From positions 1 to 64,000 of the forward strand of contig NZ_JAAZQL010000012.1 of assembly GCF_012275515.1 (NCBI RefSeq): 64,000 bases of DNA. The letters run 5' to 3'. The stretch is from Novosphingobium sp. SG707 (GTDB taxonomy: Bacteria; Pseudomonadota; Alphaproteobacteria; Sphingomonadales; Sphingomonadaceae). Below, piece after piece: positions 51,885 through 60,987 of this stretch (within the stretch, counting starts at the first letter, position 1; each line of letters opens with the position of its first letter). Position numbers and translations under genes: made by a program. Below the pieces are notes generated by a model, which had not been told where the DNA came from, did no database searches, and saw only the letters and a list, made by a program, of their open reading frames with translations.

Positions 51885-53207
51885 TTACAGCGACAGGAAC
51901 AGCCCGGCCAGCGCCGCGCTCATCAGGTTGGACAGCGCGCCTGCGGCCAGCGCCTTCAGCCCCATCTTGGCGATCAGCGGCCGCTGGTTGGGGGCAAGGC
52001 TGCCGGTCACGGCCATCTGGATCGCGATGGAGGAGAAATTGGCAAAGCCGCACAGCGCAAAGGTGACGATGGCCACGGTTTTGGCCGACAATTCCTTGGC
52101 CTGGCCCAGATCGATGAAGGAGACGAATTCGTTGAGCACGATCTTGGTGCCGAACATCCCGCCCGCGCGCATCGCCTCGGCCCATGTCGGCGCGCCCAGC
52201 AGGCTGAAGATCGGCGCAAACAGATAGCCCAGCAATTTCTGGAACGAGAGGTCGGGAATGCCGACCCAATGCCCCACGCTCCCCACAATGCCATTGGCCA
52301 GCGCCACCAGAGCCACAAAGGCCAGCACCATCGCGCCCACCGCCACGGCCAGCTTTACACCGGTCTGCGCGCCTTCGCTGGCGGCCATGATGATGTTGGC
52401 GGGGCGCTCCTCGTCATGGGCCAGCGGAACCGGCTCATCGACATGCACGCCGGGCTGATGCGTCACATCGGCGCGGTTGAGCGCGGCGGCGGCAAGTCCT
52501 GCGGGCGGCACGATATTGTCGGGCAGATCGCCATCGACCGGCGGCGGCGTGCGCGGATCGGGCATCATGATCTTGGCCATGCAGATCCCGCCCGGCGCCG
52601 ACATGAAGGCGGCGGCCACCAGATAGTCGATGCGGATGCCCATGCTGGCATAGGCGGCCAGAATCGTGCCTGCCACGCCCGCCATGCCCACGGTCATCAC
52701 ACAGAACAACTGCGCCGGCGACAGCGCGGCCAGATAGGGCCGGATCACCAGCGGCGCCTCGGACTGGCCGACAAAGATATTGCTGGCCGCGCAAAGCGAT
52801 TCGATCCGGCTGATGCCCGTCAGCTTTTCAAGGCCGCCGCCGATCCAGCGGATCACCAGCGGCATGATGCGCAGGTAATAGAGGATCGAGATCAGCGAGG
52901 CGAAGAAGATGATCACCGGCAGCGCCGAAATGGCGAAACTGGCCCCGCCGATTTCGGGCTTGGCCAGCGGGCCGAACAGGAAATCCACCCCCGAATGCGC
53001 ATAGGCCAGCAGCGAGGAAACCCCGCCCGCCACGACCTGAAGCGCCGCATTGCCCGCAGGCACATAGAGCACCAGCGCCGCCAGCCCCGCCTGAAGCCCG
53101 AAAGCGGCCAGCACCACCCTTGGCCGCACCGCGCGCCGGTTGGAGGACAGCGCAAAGGCGATCCCCAGAATGAGCAGCATTCCCAGCAGGCTATGGATGA
53201 TCGGCAT
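51885..53207 (-). CDS. Concentrative nucleoside transporter, CNT (NupC) family
   Basis: 440 residues with about ten helices. CNT signatures include GGGLEKLTGISRIESLCAASNIFVGQSEAPLVIRPYL (about 113-149, with the GxxE/QSEAP nucleoside and sodium site) and FGTKIVLNEFVSFIDLG (about 353-369, the second EF motif). It imports nucleosides with Na+ or H+ across the inner membrane. A soluble loop (about 218-280) is longer than in E. coli NupC. The following gene encodes a thermonuclease, consistent with nucleic-acid scavenging. Confidence 0.94.
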   Translation of the reverse strand: MPIIHSLLGMLLILGIAFALSSNRRAVRPRVVLAAFGLQAGLAALVLYVPAGNAALQVVAGGVSSLLAYAHSGVDFLFGPLAKPEIGGASFAISALPVIIFFASLISILYYLRIMPLVIRWIGGGLEKLTGISRIESLCAASNIFVGQSEAPLVIRPYLAALSPAQLFCVMTVGMAGVAGTILAAYASMGIRIDYLVAAAFMSAPGGICMAKIMMPDPRTPPPVDGDLPDNIVPPAGLAAAALNRADVTHQPGVHVDEPVPLAHDEERPANIIMAASEGAQTGVKLAVAVGAMVLAFVALVALANGIVGSVGHWVGIPDLSFQKLLGYLFAPIFSLLGAPTWAEAMRAGGMFGTKIVLNEFVSFIDLGQAKELSAKTVAIVTFALCGFANFSSIAIQMAVTGSLAPNQRPLIAKMGLKALAAGALSNLMSAALAGLFLSL

Positions 53208-53288
53208 GAAAGAGGTCTATCCCGTCTTGGCGCAACCGCCCACCGGTAATGCAGCGCGCGCCGCGCGGCAAGCGGCATCAATGCGCCG

Positions 53289-53726
53289 TTAATGCGCGTC
53301 GATACGCCCCAGCATCCGGAAAAAGAACGAGGTGGACCAGCCCAGCAGCAGCATCCCCAGAATGCTTTCAAACGCTCCGATCAGCCGCCATTGGCTGGTG
53401 ATGTGAATGTCGCTGTATCCCACGGTCGAATAGGAGATGGTCGAGAAATAGAGCGAAGGCTCGAGCCCATGCACCGCGCCGACCGAGAAATAGACCAGCG
53501 CAAAGGCCCAGATTTCCACCCCGTGCAGCGCGATGATCGCCACCACGATCGAGAGCGTGAAAATCGCCCCGCGCGGCGAAAGCGGGCGGATATGGCGCAA
53601 TCGTTCCACATTGGCCTCGCTGCGCAGCGCGCGGGTCAGGCCGAACAGGCCAAAGCCATGCACGATCACGCAAAGCACGACCATGGCCGAGGAAACCGCA
53701 AATTGCAGGAACAGATTGTTGCCCAT
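53289..53726 (-). CDS. Two-helix potassium channel-type protein
   Basis: 145 residues with an N-terminal helix, a second helix (IFTLSIVVAIIALHGVEIWAF, about 55-75) and the pore region. The pore sequence ISYSTVGYSDIHI (about 97-109) contains the TVGYSD potassium filter, followed by the inner helix (GAFESILGMLLLGWSTSFFF). This is the Ion_trans_2 layout without a RCK domain. It should form tetrameric K+ channels in the inner membrane. Neighbouring genes give no functional hint. Confidence 0.88.
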   Translation of the reverse strand: MGNNLFLQFAVSSAMVVLCVIVHGFGLFGLTRALRSEANVERLRHIRPLSPRGAIFTLSIVVAIIALHGVEIWAFALVYFSVGAVHGLEPSLYFSTISYSTVGYSDIHITSQWRLIGAFESILGMLLLGWSTSFFFRMLGRIDAH

Positions 53727-53788
53727 CAGACCCCAGACATGGCGGTTTCAGCCCGCTTTGTCCATGTGGCCGGTCAAAATGTCGCGTA

Positions 53789-54616
53789 TCAATGGGCGGG
53801 CGGCGCGGCGGCGGGAGGGGCGATTTCGAACATCACCGGCCATTCTTTGCCCGTGACGTAAAGATGCTTGCCGACCGCGTCCCATGCGATGCCATTGGCC
53901 ACCTGATCGGGGCCGGTGGCGCCTGCCTCGCGCGCCAGGGCGGCAAGGTCGATCCAGCCCTTGACCCGCCCCGTGGCGGGATCGATCCGGGCGATGCGGC
54001 TGGTCATCCAGACATTGGCGAGGATCTCGCCGTTCACCCATTCCAGCTCGTTGAGCATGTCCACCCCGATCCCGTCGGCGGTGACGCTCAGCATCCGGCG
54101 GGTGCGGAATGTGGCCGGATCGATGAAGCGCAGCGTGTTGCTGCCATCCGACATGATCAGCTCGGCCCCATCGGGCCGCGCCGTCATGCCCCATCCTTCG
54201 CCCAGATACGTGAAGCGGCCAATCGGGCGGAACCCGGCGCGGGTAAAGCGAAAGCCCAGCCCGTCGCGCCATGTCAGCATCAGGATCTGATCGCGCCATG
54301 GCGCAATCCCTTCGCCGAACAGAGGGCGCGGCAGGTCGGTCTTTTCCAGCACCCGGCCCGAATTCAGATCGACCCGGCGCAGGCTGGAGCGTCCCTCCAT
54401 GCCGGTGCTTTCAAAAAGCTGTCCACCATGGATGAACAGCCCTTCGGTATAGGCATGGGGATCATGGGGCAGGCGGCGCAAGACCTGCGCCGCCGTCATG
54501 GGAACCTTGGGCGCAACCTTGGGCGCGCGTTCGCCCTGTGCCTCTGCCGCCCCATAAGAGGCCAGCCCCGCAGGAATCAGCAGGGCGAGCAGCAGAGCGA
54601 AAGCGCGCTTTTTCAT
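53789..54616 (-). CDS. Glutaminyl-peptide cyclotransferase (plant/bacterial-type beta-propeller)
   Basis: 275 residues with a signal peptide (MKKRAFALLLALLIPAGLASYG). The five-bladed propeller family is recognised by RRLPHDPHAYTEGLFIHGGQLFESTG (about 48-73), GEGWGMTARPDGAELIMSDGSNTLRFID (about 142-169), LNELEWVNGEILANVW (about 192-207) and GIAWDAVGKHLYVTGKEWPVMFEI (about 243-266). The enzyme converts N-terminal Gln to pyroglutamate on exported peptides. It is adjacent to dapD on the same strand with a 19-bp gap. Confidence 0.93.
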   Translation of the reverse strand: MKKRAFALLLALLIPAGLASYGAAEAQGERAPKVAPKVPMTAAQVLRRLPHDPHAYTEGLFIHGGQLFESTGMEGRSSLRRVDLNSGRVLEKTDLPRPLFGEGIAPWRDQILMLTWRDGLGFRFTRAGFRPIGRFTYLGEGWGMTARPDGAELIMSDGSNTLRFIDPATFRTRRMLSVTADGIGVDMLNELEWVNGEILANVWMTSRIARIDPATGRVKGWIDLAALAREAGATGPDQVANGIAWDAVGKHLYVTGKEWPVMFEIAPPAAAPPAH

Positions 54617-54635
54617 GAGGCTTTGCGGTCCCGGA

Positions 54636-55478
54636 TCAGTCGCGCAGCAGATCGTTGATGCCGGTCTTGGCGCGGGTCTGCGCGTCGACGGTCTTGACGA
54701 TCACGGCGCAATAGAGGCTCGGCCCCGGCGTGCCGTCGGGCAGCGGCTTGCCGGGCATCGAGCCGGGCACGACCACCGCATAGGGCGGCACGCGGCCGAT
54801 ATGGACTTCGCCCGTGGCGCGGTCGATGATCTTGGTGCTGGCGCCGATGAACACGCCCATCGAAAGCACGGCGCCCTCGCCGATGATGACGCCTTCAACC
54901 ACTTCCGAACGCGCGCCGATGAAAGCGCCGTCCTCGATGATGACGGGGCCAGCCTGAAGCGGTTCCAGCACGCCGCCGATGCCCACGCCGCCCGACAGGT
55001 GGACGCCCTTGCCGATCTGGGCGCACGAACCCACGGTGGCCCAGGTGTCGACCATCGAACCTTCGCCCACATAGGCGCCGATGTTGACGAAAGAGGGCAT
55101 CAGCACCACGTTCTTGCCGATGAACGAGCCCGCACGCGCCACCGCGCCCGGCACCACGCGGAAGCCGCCTTCGCGGAACTTGGCGTCGTCATAGCCGTCA
55201 AACTTGCTGGCCACCTTGTCAAAGGCGGGCGAACCTGCCGAACCGCCGGGCACCACCGCATTGTCGTTCAGGCGGAACGAGAGCAGCACGGCCTTCTTCA
55301 GCCATTGATTGACCACCCATTCGCCGTCGATCTTTTCGGCCACGCGCGCCGCGCCCGATTCCAGCAGGCCAAAGGCCGCCTCCACATGGGCGCGTACATC
55401 GGCGCTGGCGGGGGTGACGGTGTCACGGGCTTCCCAGGCGGCCTCAATGGCGGCGGCAAGGACGGTAGTGTCGGTCAT
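54636..55478 (-). CDS. dapD: 2,3,4,5-tetrahydropyridine-2,6-dicarboxylate N-succinyltransferase
   Basis: 280 residues from the ATG at 55478 with GAGG eight bases upstream. A helical N-terminal domain is followed by a left-handed beta-helix of hexapeptide repeats: VVPGAVARAGSFIGKNVVLMPSFVNIGAYVGEGSMVDTWATVGSCAQIG (about 109-157). The C-terminal cap contains PLPDGTPGPSLYCAVIVKTVD. It succinylates tetrahydrodipicolinate in the lysine and diaminopimelate pathway in the cytoplasm. Strong housekeeping marker; an antisense plus-strand frame across it is a shadow. Confidence 0.97.
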   Translation of the reverse strand: MTDTTVLAAAIEAAWEARDTVTPASADVRAHVEAAFGLLESGAARVAEKIDGEWVVNQWLKKAVLLSFRLNDNAVVPGGSAGSPAFDKVASKFDGYDDAKFREGGFRVVPGAVARAGSFIGKNVVLMPSFVNIGAYVGEGSMVDTWATVGSCAQIGKGVHLSGGVGIGGVLEPLQAGPVIIEDGAFIGARSEVVEGVIIGEGAVLSMGVFIGASTKIIDRATGEVHIGRVPPYAVVVPGSMPGKPLPDGTPGPSLYCAVIVKTVDAQTRAKTGINDLLRD

Positions 55479-55628
55479 GGTCTTGGCCTCTTTGCGAAGG
55501 GGGACGGCATACGCCTGTTTGACCACAGCGCCTATCGCCTGACGCGCGATAGAACAAGTGTGAAGGCGGGATCGTTACCCGGTGTTTACCCGAAAGGGCG
55601 CAGGAAGGAGGCACAGGGGGATGGGTTT

Positions 55629-58025
55629 ATGAATCGGGATGGGGTGTACAGGTCCTTGGCGATGGTTCGTCGCCTGCCGCTGACGGCGGTGGTGGGCGCG
55701 GGTCTGGCGGGGCTGGCGGCCTGCGGCGGGGGATCGGGCGGCGGATCGGTCAATTCCACGCCCAGCGGCACAAGCAGCGCCACCGCCACGCCGACCGCGA
55801 CGGCCACGCCAACGCCAACGGCCACCGTCTCTCCCGGCGCGATCATCACCCCCACGCCTTCGGCCAGTTTCCAGACCGCCGAATACAATCGTTCGACCGG
55901 CCCGTCGCAGCATGGCGCGATCACCGCATGGGCGGCGGGCGCCAGCGGGCAGGGCGTGACCATCGGCATCGTCGATTCGGGGATGGACACCATCAATCCC
56001 GAATTTGCCGGGCGCATTTCCTCGGCCTCGACCGATCTGGCGGGCAGCCGGGGTTTGAACAATCCCGACAGCGACCATGGCACGATCGTCGCGCAGGTGG
56101 CCGCCGCCGCGCGCAACGGGGTGGGGGTGATGGGCATGGCCTTTAACGCCACCATCGCGGCCATGCGCGTCGACACCGCAGGCAGTTGCGCCAGCAGCGC
56201 CGGTTGCAGTTTCAACGACAACGCCATCGCGCAGGGCATCACCGCCGCCATCGCCGCCGGGGCCAAGGTCATCAACCTGTCGCTGGGCGGATCGATCCCC
56301 AATGCCAATGTCGCCAATGCCATCGCCGGGGCTGCCGGTGCGGGCGTGGTGGTGGTGGTTTCGGCGGGCAATGACGCCTCGGCTCAGGTCGATCCTTTCG
56401 CCTCGGGCGTACGCGCGGCGGGCAATGGCAATGTCATCATCGCGGGCTCGGTGGGATCGACCAATGTCATCTCCAGCTTTTCGAACCGGGCCGGGACCGA
56501 GGCGGCATGGTATCTGGCGGCGCTGGGTGAACAGATCTGCTGTCAGTATGAAAATGGCGTCATCAAGACCACGGTTTCGGGCGGGACGACCTATACGACC
56601 GTCTATAACGGCACGAGTTTTTCCGCGCCCCAGATCGCCGGGGCGGTAGCACTCCTGCGGCAGGCCTTTCCCAACCTGACCGCCGCGCAGGCGGTGTCGA
56701 TCCTGCTCAACACCGCAACCGACCTTGGCGCCACCGGGCAGGATGCGGTCTATGGGCGCGGCGGGCTGAACATTGCGGCGGCCTTCAATGCGCAAGGATC
56801 GACATCGCTGGCGGGCACAGCGACGCAAATGGCGCTGGGCGGCACCAGCGCGGTGACATCGCCCGCGATGGGCGATGCGGCGCAGGGGGCCTCTGTGGCC
56901 GCGGTGGTGCTGGATTCCTATGGGCGGGCGTTTGGGGCCAATCTGGCCAATGGGCTGCGCGGCGCGTCGCTGATCCCGAAACTGGCCCCGGCGCTGGTGA
57001 ACCAGAATCGCGGTTTTTCGCTGGGCGATGGTGCGGTGGCGATGGCCTTTACCGTGGATGCCACCGGGCGCAACCTGGCGCTGCCCTGGTCGGGCGCGCT
57101 GCGGCTCAGCCAGGAGGATGCGGCGGCGGCACGTGTTCTGGCCGGGCGGGTGATCGCGCGGGTGGCGCCGGGCCTTTCCATGGGCTTTGCCATGGCGCAG
57201 GGGGCCGATGGATTGGTGGCCTCGCTTCAGGGGCAGGACCGGCCCGCCTTCATGGTGGCGGGCAATCCGCTGGAGGACACCGGCTTTTTCCGCAGCGGAG
57301 AAACCTCGCTGGCGATCAGGCGGGGCCTTGGCCAATGGGGCCTGACCGTGATGGGCCAGCAGGGCTACGGCTGGACCGGATCGCCATGGCAGGCGGTCGG
57401 TGTTTCGAGCCAGAATGAGAGCCGCGACCTTGTGCAGCGCTTCGGCTTTGCTCTCGACCGGCGGCGGGGCGATGTCGAGGCCAGCCTTGGCGCAAGCTGG
57501 ATGAGCGAGCAGCGCGGCATTCTGGGCGCGCGGTTCAACCCGGCGCTGGGTGCCCATGGGGCGGATACAGTGTTTGTCGATGCGGCGCTCGGCTGGCGGC
57601 CCTATCCCGATTTCCACTTCGGCGCGGCTTGGCGGCAGGGCTTTACGCAGGTACGCGGCTCGGGCTTTATCGGCGCGGGGTCAGGGCTGGTGTCCAACGG
57701 CTGGGTGGTTGACGGCTCGATCGCCAATTTCTTCAAATTCGGCGATGTGCTGGCGCTGCGCCTCTCGCAACCCCTGCGCGTCGAGCGTGGGGGTATGAAT
57801 TTCCACCTGCCCGTGGCCTATGACTATGACACGGGCGCGGTCTGGGGGCTGCGGCGGCTCTCACTGGCCCCGATCGGGCGCGAGGTGGATGCCGAGCTGG
57901 CGTGGCAGTTTCCGTTAAAGGGTGGCTCGGCGGGGCTGAACCTGTTTTGGCGGGGGAATCCGGGGCATTATGCGGCGCTGCCCGATGATCGGGGGGTGAG
58001 TTTGGGGTGGAAGAAGGGGTTTTAG
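55629..58025 (+). CDS. S8 serine protease autotransporter, possibly lipid-anchored
   Basis: 798 residues from the ATG at 55629 (AGGGGG nine bases upstream). The leader ends GLAGLAAC (about 29-36), a convincing lipobox. A Gly/Ser and then Thr/Ala/Pro-repeat linker (about 37-80) follows. The subtilisin domain has the triad IVDSGMD (Asp, about 115), DSDHGTIVAQ (His, about 154) and NGTSFSAPQIAGA (Ser, about 334). The C-terminal 270 residues form an autotransporter barrel (for example SLGASWMSEQRGILGARFNP) ending ...SLGWKKGF with a terminal Phe. The layout recalls NalP/SphB1-type lipoprotein proteases that process other surface proteins. It ends in a palindromic repeat element. Confidence 0.92.
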   Translation: MNRDGVYRSLAMVRRLPLTAVVGAGLAGLAACGGGSGGGSVNSTPSGTSSATATPTATATPTPTATVSPGAIITPTPSASFQTAEYNRSTGPSQHGAITAWAAGASGQGVTIGIVDSGMDTINPEFAGRISSASTDLAGSRGLNNPDSDHGTIVAQVAAAARNGVGVMGMAFNATIAAMRVDTAGSCASSAGCSFNDNAIAQGITAAIAAGAKVINLSLGGSIPNANVANAIAGAAGAGVVVVVSAGNDASAQVDPFASGVRAAGNGNVIIAGSVGSTNVISSFSNRAGTEAAWYLAALGEQICCQYENGVIKTTVSGGTTYTTVYNGTSFSAPQIAGAVALLRQAFPNLTAAQAVSILLNTATDLGATGQDAVYGRGGLNIAAAFNAQGSTSLAGTATQMALGGTSAVTSPAMGDAAQGASVAAVVLDSYGRAFGANLANGLRGASLIPKLAPALVNQNRGFSLGDGAVAMAFTVDATGRNLALPWSGALRLSQEDAAAARVLAGRVIARVAPGLSMGFAMAQGADGLVASLQGQDRPAFMVAGNPLEDTGFFRSGETSLAIRRGLGQWGLTVMGQQGYGWTGSPWQAVGVSSQNESRDLVQRFGFALDRRRGDVEASLGASWMSEQRGILGARFNPALGAHGADTVFVDAALGWRPYPDFHFGAAWRQGFTQVRGSGFIGAGSGLVSNGWVVDGSIANFFKFGDVLALRLSQPLRVERGGMNFHLPVAYDYDTGAVWGLRRLSLAPIGREVDAELAWQFPLKGGSAGLNLFWRGNPGHYAALPDDRGVSLGWKKGF

Positions 58026-58041
58026 GGTTTGGGGTTTTAAG

Positions 58042-58256
58042 TGCCTCCGGCGGGTTAAGGGCGGGGGCCCTTAACAACCCCGATTGGTTGGCAAGGTTGT
58101 GCGCGTGTCATGGTTTTGAAAGCCCGCGGCGCTTTTAGCGATGAGCTTCCCGCGCCGCAGGCTTTCCCATCATCCGCCAAACCTGACTCTGCCAACCTTA
58201 CACCACCCCATTAACGGGATTGCAAAGGGACCGAGTCCCTTTGCCCGCCGGAGGCA
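58042..58256. repeat. Nested palindromic element, copy c
   Basis: 215 bp with TGCCTCCGGCGGG / CCCGCCGGAGGCA outer arms. Left side hairpin TTAAGGG...CCCTTAA, right side hairpin CAAAGGG...CCCTTTG, the reverse of copy b. Central arms at 58119-58132 and 58152-58165 pair with one mismatch. Lies between convergent stops at 58025 and 58264. Confidence 0.9.
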
Positions 58257-58263
58257 AAAAACC

Positions 58264-59550
58264 TCAAAACACCGTCGGATTCTCAATCGCCGGATCCCCC
58301 TTATGCGCCGCCGCATAGGCTTCCGCCGCCTTCAACACGCGCAGGAAATTCCCGCTGGCGATCTTTTTCAGATCCTCCTTGGTGTAGCCCTTGCGCGCCA
58401 GTTCGACGAAGAGCGCAGGGTAGGCCGAGGTGTCGGGCAGGCCTTGCAGCCCCACCGATCCGCCATCGAAGTCCGAGCCGAGCGCGATATGGTCGATGCC
58501 GATGCGCTGCTTGATATGGTCGATATGGGCGACGACATCGGCCAGCGTGGCGACGGGCTTGGGATTGGCCTTTTCCCAATCGGCCAGAGCGGCTGCCGCG
58601 ATGTCGGGCCGGTCGGGGTGCAGCGCCTTTTGCTGCGCCATCACGCCTGCACGCTGGGCGTTCCATGTGTACTGGCCGGGGCTGATATAGCCGGGGAAGA
58701 AATTGACCGCGACCACGCCGCCATTGGCCTTCACCTTGTCCAGCACCTCATCCGACACATTGCGCGGATGGCCGGAAATCGCCTGCGCGTTGGAGTGCGA
58801 GAAGATCACCGGCGCGCCCGAAACCTCCAGCGCGTCCAGCATGGTCTTCTGGCTGACATGCGAGAGGTCGACCAGAATCCCCAGCCGGTTCATCTCGCGC
58901 ACCACATCCTTGCCAAAGGTCGTCAGGCCATTGTGTTGGGGCGCATCGGTGCCGCTGTCGGCCCATGGGGTCGTTTTGAAATGCGTCAGCGTCATATAGC
59001 GCACGCCGATTTCATGCAGGGTCCGCAGCACGGCCAGCGAGCCGCCGATGGAATGCCCACCTTCGGCGCCCAGCAGGCTGGCGACCTTGCCTGCCTTCCA
59101 TGCCTTTTCGACGCAGGCAGCATCGGCGCAGAACTGCATTTCATTCGGATTGGCCGCGATGATGCGCTTCATCACATCGACCTGTTCAAGGGTCGCCTGC
59201 ACGGCCTGCTGATCGTTGAGCGCCGCCGAGACATAGACCGACCAGAACACGGCCTGAAGATGGCCCTGCTTCATGCGGGTCAGATCGGTCTGCATCGGCA
59301 CGATGGCGGGCTTGGCATTGGTGTTCCACTTGTCATCGCCCGGTTCGCGGGTGGTGTCGTGGAAATCAAAGCCTTTGAGCACGTCGTGGCGCCGGTCGCG
59401 CAATTGTTCGGGCACGTCGATATGGCCGTCCCACACCGGGGCCTCCTTCAGCGCGGCGGCCGCGATCTGTTCGGGCGTTTGTGCAGGCGCAGCCAGCAAG
59501 CTGGAGGTGGAAAGCAGGAAGGCAAGGGCGCCGGTAATCGCGTGTCGCAT
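58264..59550 (-). CDS. Membrane dipeptidase, M19 (renal dipeptidase) family
   Basis: 428 residues from the ATG at 59550 with GGAG six bases upstream. A signal peptide (MRHAITGALAFLLSTSSLLAAPA) precedes the amidohydrolase-type barrel. Zinc-site blocks: WDGHIDVPEQ (about 39-48, HxD), LLGAEGGHSIGG (Glu, about 157-168), LVDLSHVSQKTM (His, about 235-246), VIFSHSNAQAISGHPRN (His, about 257-273) and HIALGSDFDGG (about 355-365). The enzyme hydrolyses dipeptides, including D-residue-containing ones, probably in the periplasm for peptide turnover. Confidence 0.95.
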   Translation of the reverse strand: MRHAITGALAFLLSTSSLLAAPAQTPEQIAAAALKEAPVWDGHIDVPEQLRDRRHDVLKGFDFHDTTREPGDDKWNTNAKPAIVPMQTDLTRMKQGHLQAVFWSVYVSAALNDQQAVQATLEQVDVMKRIIAANPNEMQFCADAACVEKAWKAGKVASLLGAEGGHSIGGSLAVLRTLHEIGVRYMTLTHFKTTPWADSGTDAPQHNGLTTFGKDVVREMNRLGILVDLSHVSQKTMLDALEVSGAPVIFSHSNAQAISGHPRNVSDEVLDKVKANGGVVAVNFFPGYISPGQYTWNAQRAGVMAQQKALHPDRPDIAAAALADWEKANPKPVATLADVVAHIDHIKQRIGIDHIALGSDFDGGSVGLQGLPDTSAYPALFVELARKGYTKEDLKKIASGNFLRVLKAAEAYAAAHKGDPAIENPTVF

Positions 59551-59650
59551 GAAAGCTCCGCAGCAGGAAGGATTTGGCGCGCACAAGAGGCCATCGCCTG
59601 CCCCTGCGCAAGAGGGGCAAAGCGCGTATCAACATCCGTGTCAGGTAAGC

Positions 59651-60895
59651 TCAGGCGACTTCGGCTTTTTCGGACAGATATTCCTCGGCGCCCTCGGGCC
59701 CTTGCCCGCGCCGGGCCTTGGCGTAATCGGCAAACAGAGCCTCGAAATGGCCTTGGGTCGAAACGACCTTCACCTCGGGCGGAGCCTTGGGCAGGTTGCG
59801 CAGCAGGCGCAATGTGGCGCGGGCGGCGGCCATGGCGCTGCCCGCGCTATAGGTGACGCCCGCGCCGCCGCGCGCATGGTCGGCCGCGCCGCCGCGATCA
59901 GGCACGATCACCGGCACCCCGCTGGCCCGCGCCTCTGCGGCGGCCATGCAGAAGGTTTCGGCCTCGCACCCATGGATCAGCGCATCGGCGCTGGCCAGAA
60001 TGGTGGCGAATTTGGCGCGATCCTTCTCAGGTTTCAGCAGCTTGATATGCGGATTGCCCGCCACCTGCTTCAAAATCCGCGTCTTCTGATTGCCGGCGCC
60101 CAGCAGCACCAGCCCGATTGGCATCGACTGGCTGGCCGCGGCCACCGCGTCCACGATCATCGGCCAGCGCTTTTCCGGGCTGAGCCGTCCCACGCCGATC
60201 AGCAATTTGGCGCTTTCAGGCAGACCGCACATTTCCAGCAGCCGCCGCCGCAGCGCCGGGCTGCGCCGTTTCGGGCTGAACAATCCCGCCTCGATCCCCA
60301 TCGGATGCAGCACCGTATGCGCTACGCCGCCTGCCGCCAGACGGTCGCGCAATTCCGCGCTGGCGCAGACCACGCGCTCAAACTGATGGCCCAGCTCGCG
60401 CAGGTGCTTCCAGAAAGGCTCGAAGCTGCGGTCGATGGCCTCGCGGCTCATGATCGGTTCGAACCAGCGATAGGCATAGGCCGAGAGCGGATCGGCATGC
60501 ATCACCAGCGCGCGCGGCGCATCGCCGGGCCAGCGGGCCACCATGCTGGCGCTGCGCCATGGCGAAGAAACCTCAAGGAAATCGGGCTTGAGCGCGGTGA
60601 TCGCCGCGTGCAGCGCGTCCTCATCCTTGAAATACCAATATTTGCGATCCAGCGGAAAGCGCGGCGCCGGGATCGTTACGATCCGCGCCATCGGCCCGCG
60701 TTCGATCACCTCATGCCGGTCGCCGGGGGCAAGGATGATGATCTCATGGCCCAGTTCCGGGCCAATCCGCATCTTTTGCTCGACATAGGTTTTTACGCCG
60801 CCGCCATGGGGCGTGTAAAAGGCGCAAACATCAACGATCCGCAACTGGCCCCTCCTGTCGCCGGACAGGTTTGCATTTCCGATGCCCGATGACAT
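59651..60895 (-). CDS. Family 4 glycosyltransferase of an envelope module
   Basis: About 414 residues from the ATG at 60895; an in-frame start at 60925 would add ten. GT-B fold: YTPHGGGVKTYVEQK (about 28-42) binds the acceptor side, LLIGVGRLSPEKRWPMIVDA (about 178-197) starts the donor domain, and HGCEAETFCMAAAEARASGVPVIVPD (about 256-281) contains the EX7E motif. First gene of a tight minus-strand run toward the right edge, in transcription order the last. The neighbours suggest glycosylation of a lipid rather than the EPS of the left region. Confidence 0.92.
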   Translation of the reverse strand: MSSGIGNANLSGDRRGQLRIVDVCAFYTPHGGGVKTYVEQKMRIGPELGHEIIILAPGDRHEVIERGPMARIVTIPAPRFPLDRKYWYFKDEDALHAAITALKPDFLEVSSPWRSASMVARWPGDAPRALVMHADPLSAYAYRWFEPIMSREAIDRSFEPFWKHLRELGHQFERVVCASAELRDRLAAGGVAHTVLHPMGIEAGLFSPKRRSPALRRRLLEMCGLPESAKLLIGVGRLSPEKRWPMIVDAVAAASQSMPIGLVLLGAGNQKTRILKQVAGNPHIKLLKPEKDRAKFATILASADALIHGCEAETFCMAAAEARASGVPVIVPDRGGAADHARGGAGVTYSAGSAMAAARATLRLLRNLPKAPPEVKVVSTQGHFEALFADYAKARRGQGPEGAEEYLSEKAEVA

Positions 60896-60987
60896 CCGGG
60901 GCGCATGTGGCCTCTGGCGGGGCAAAGCGCAAGAGGGAGGGCGCCGGGTGTGACACGGTGTGTCACGCCTGCATCAGTTAACCGGCA

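Noticed and set aside
54615..55628. Upstream extension of the S8 protease frame, making a 1136-residue protein
   Set aside because: The extra part runs antisense across dapD, is rich in His/Arg/Gly with no domain, and the ATG at 55629 has a good ribosome site and signal peptide.
55575..57617. 680-residue minus-strand frame
   Set aside because: It is antisense to the protease/autotransporter gene and has the Arg/Gly/His-rich composition of a GC-bias shadow.
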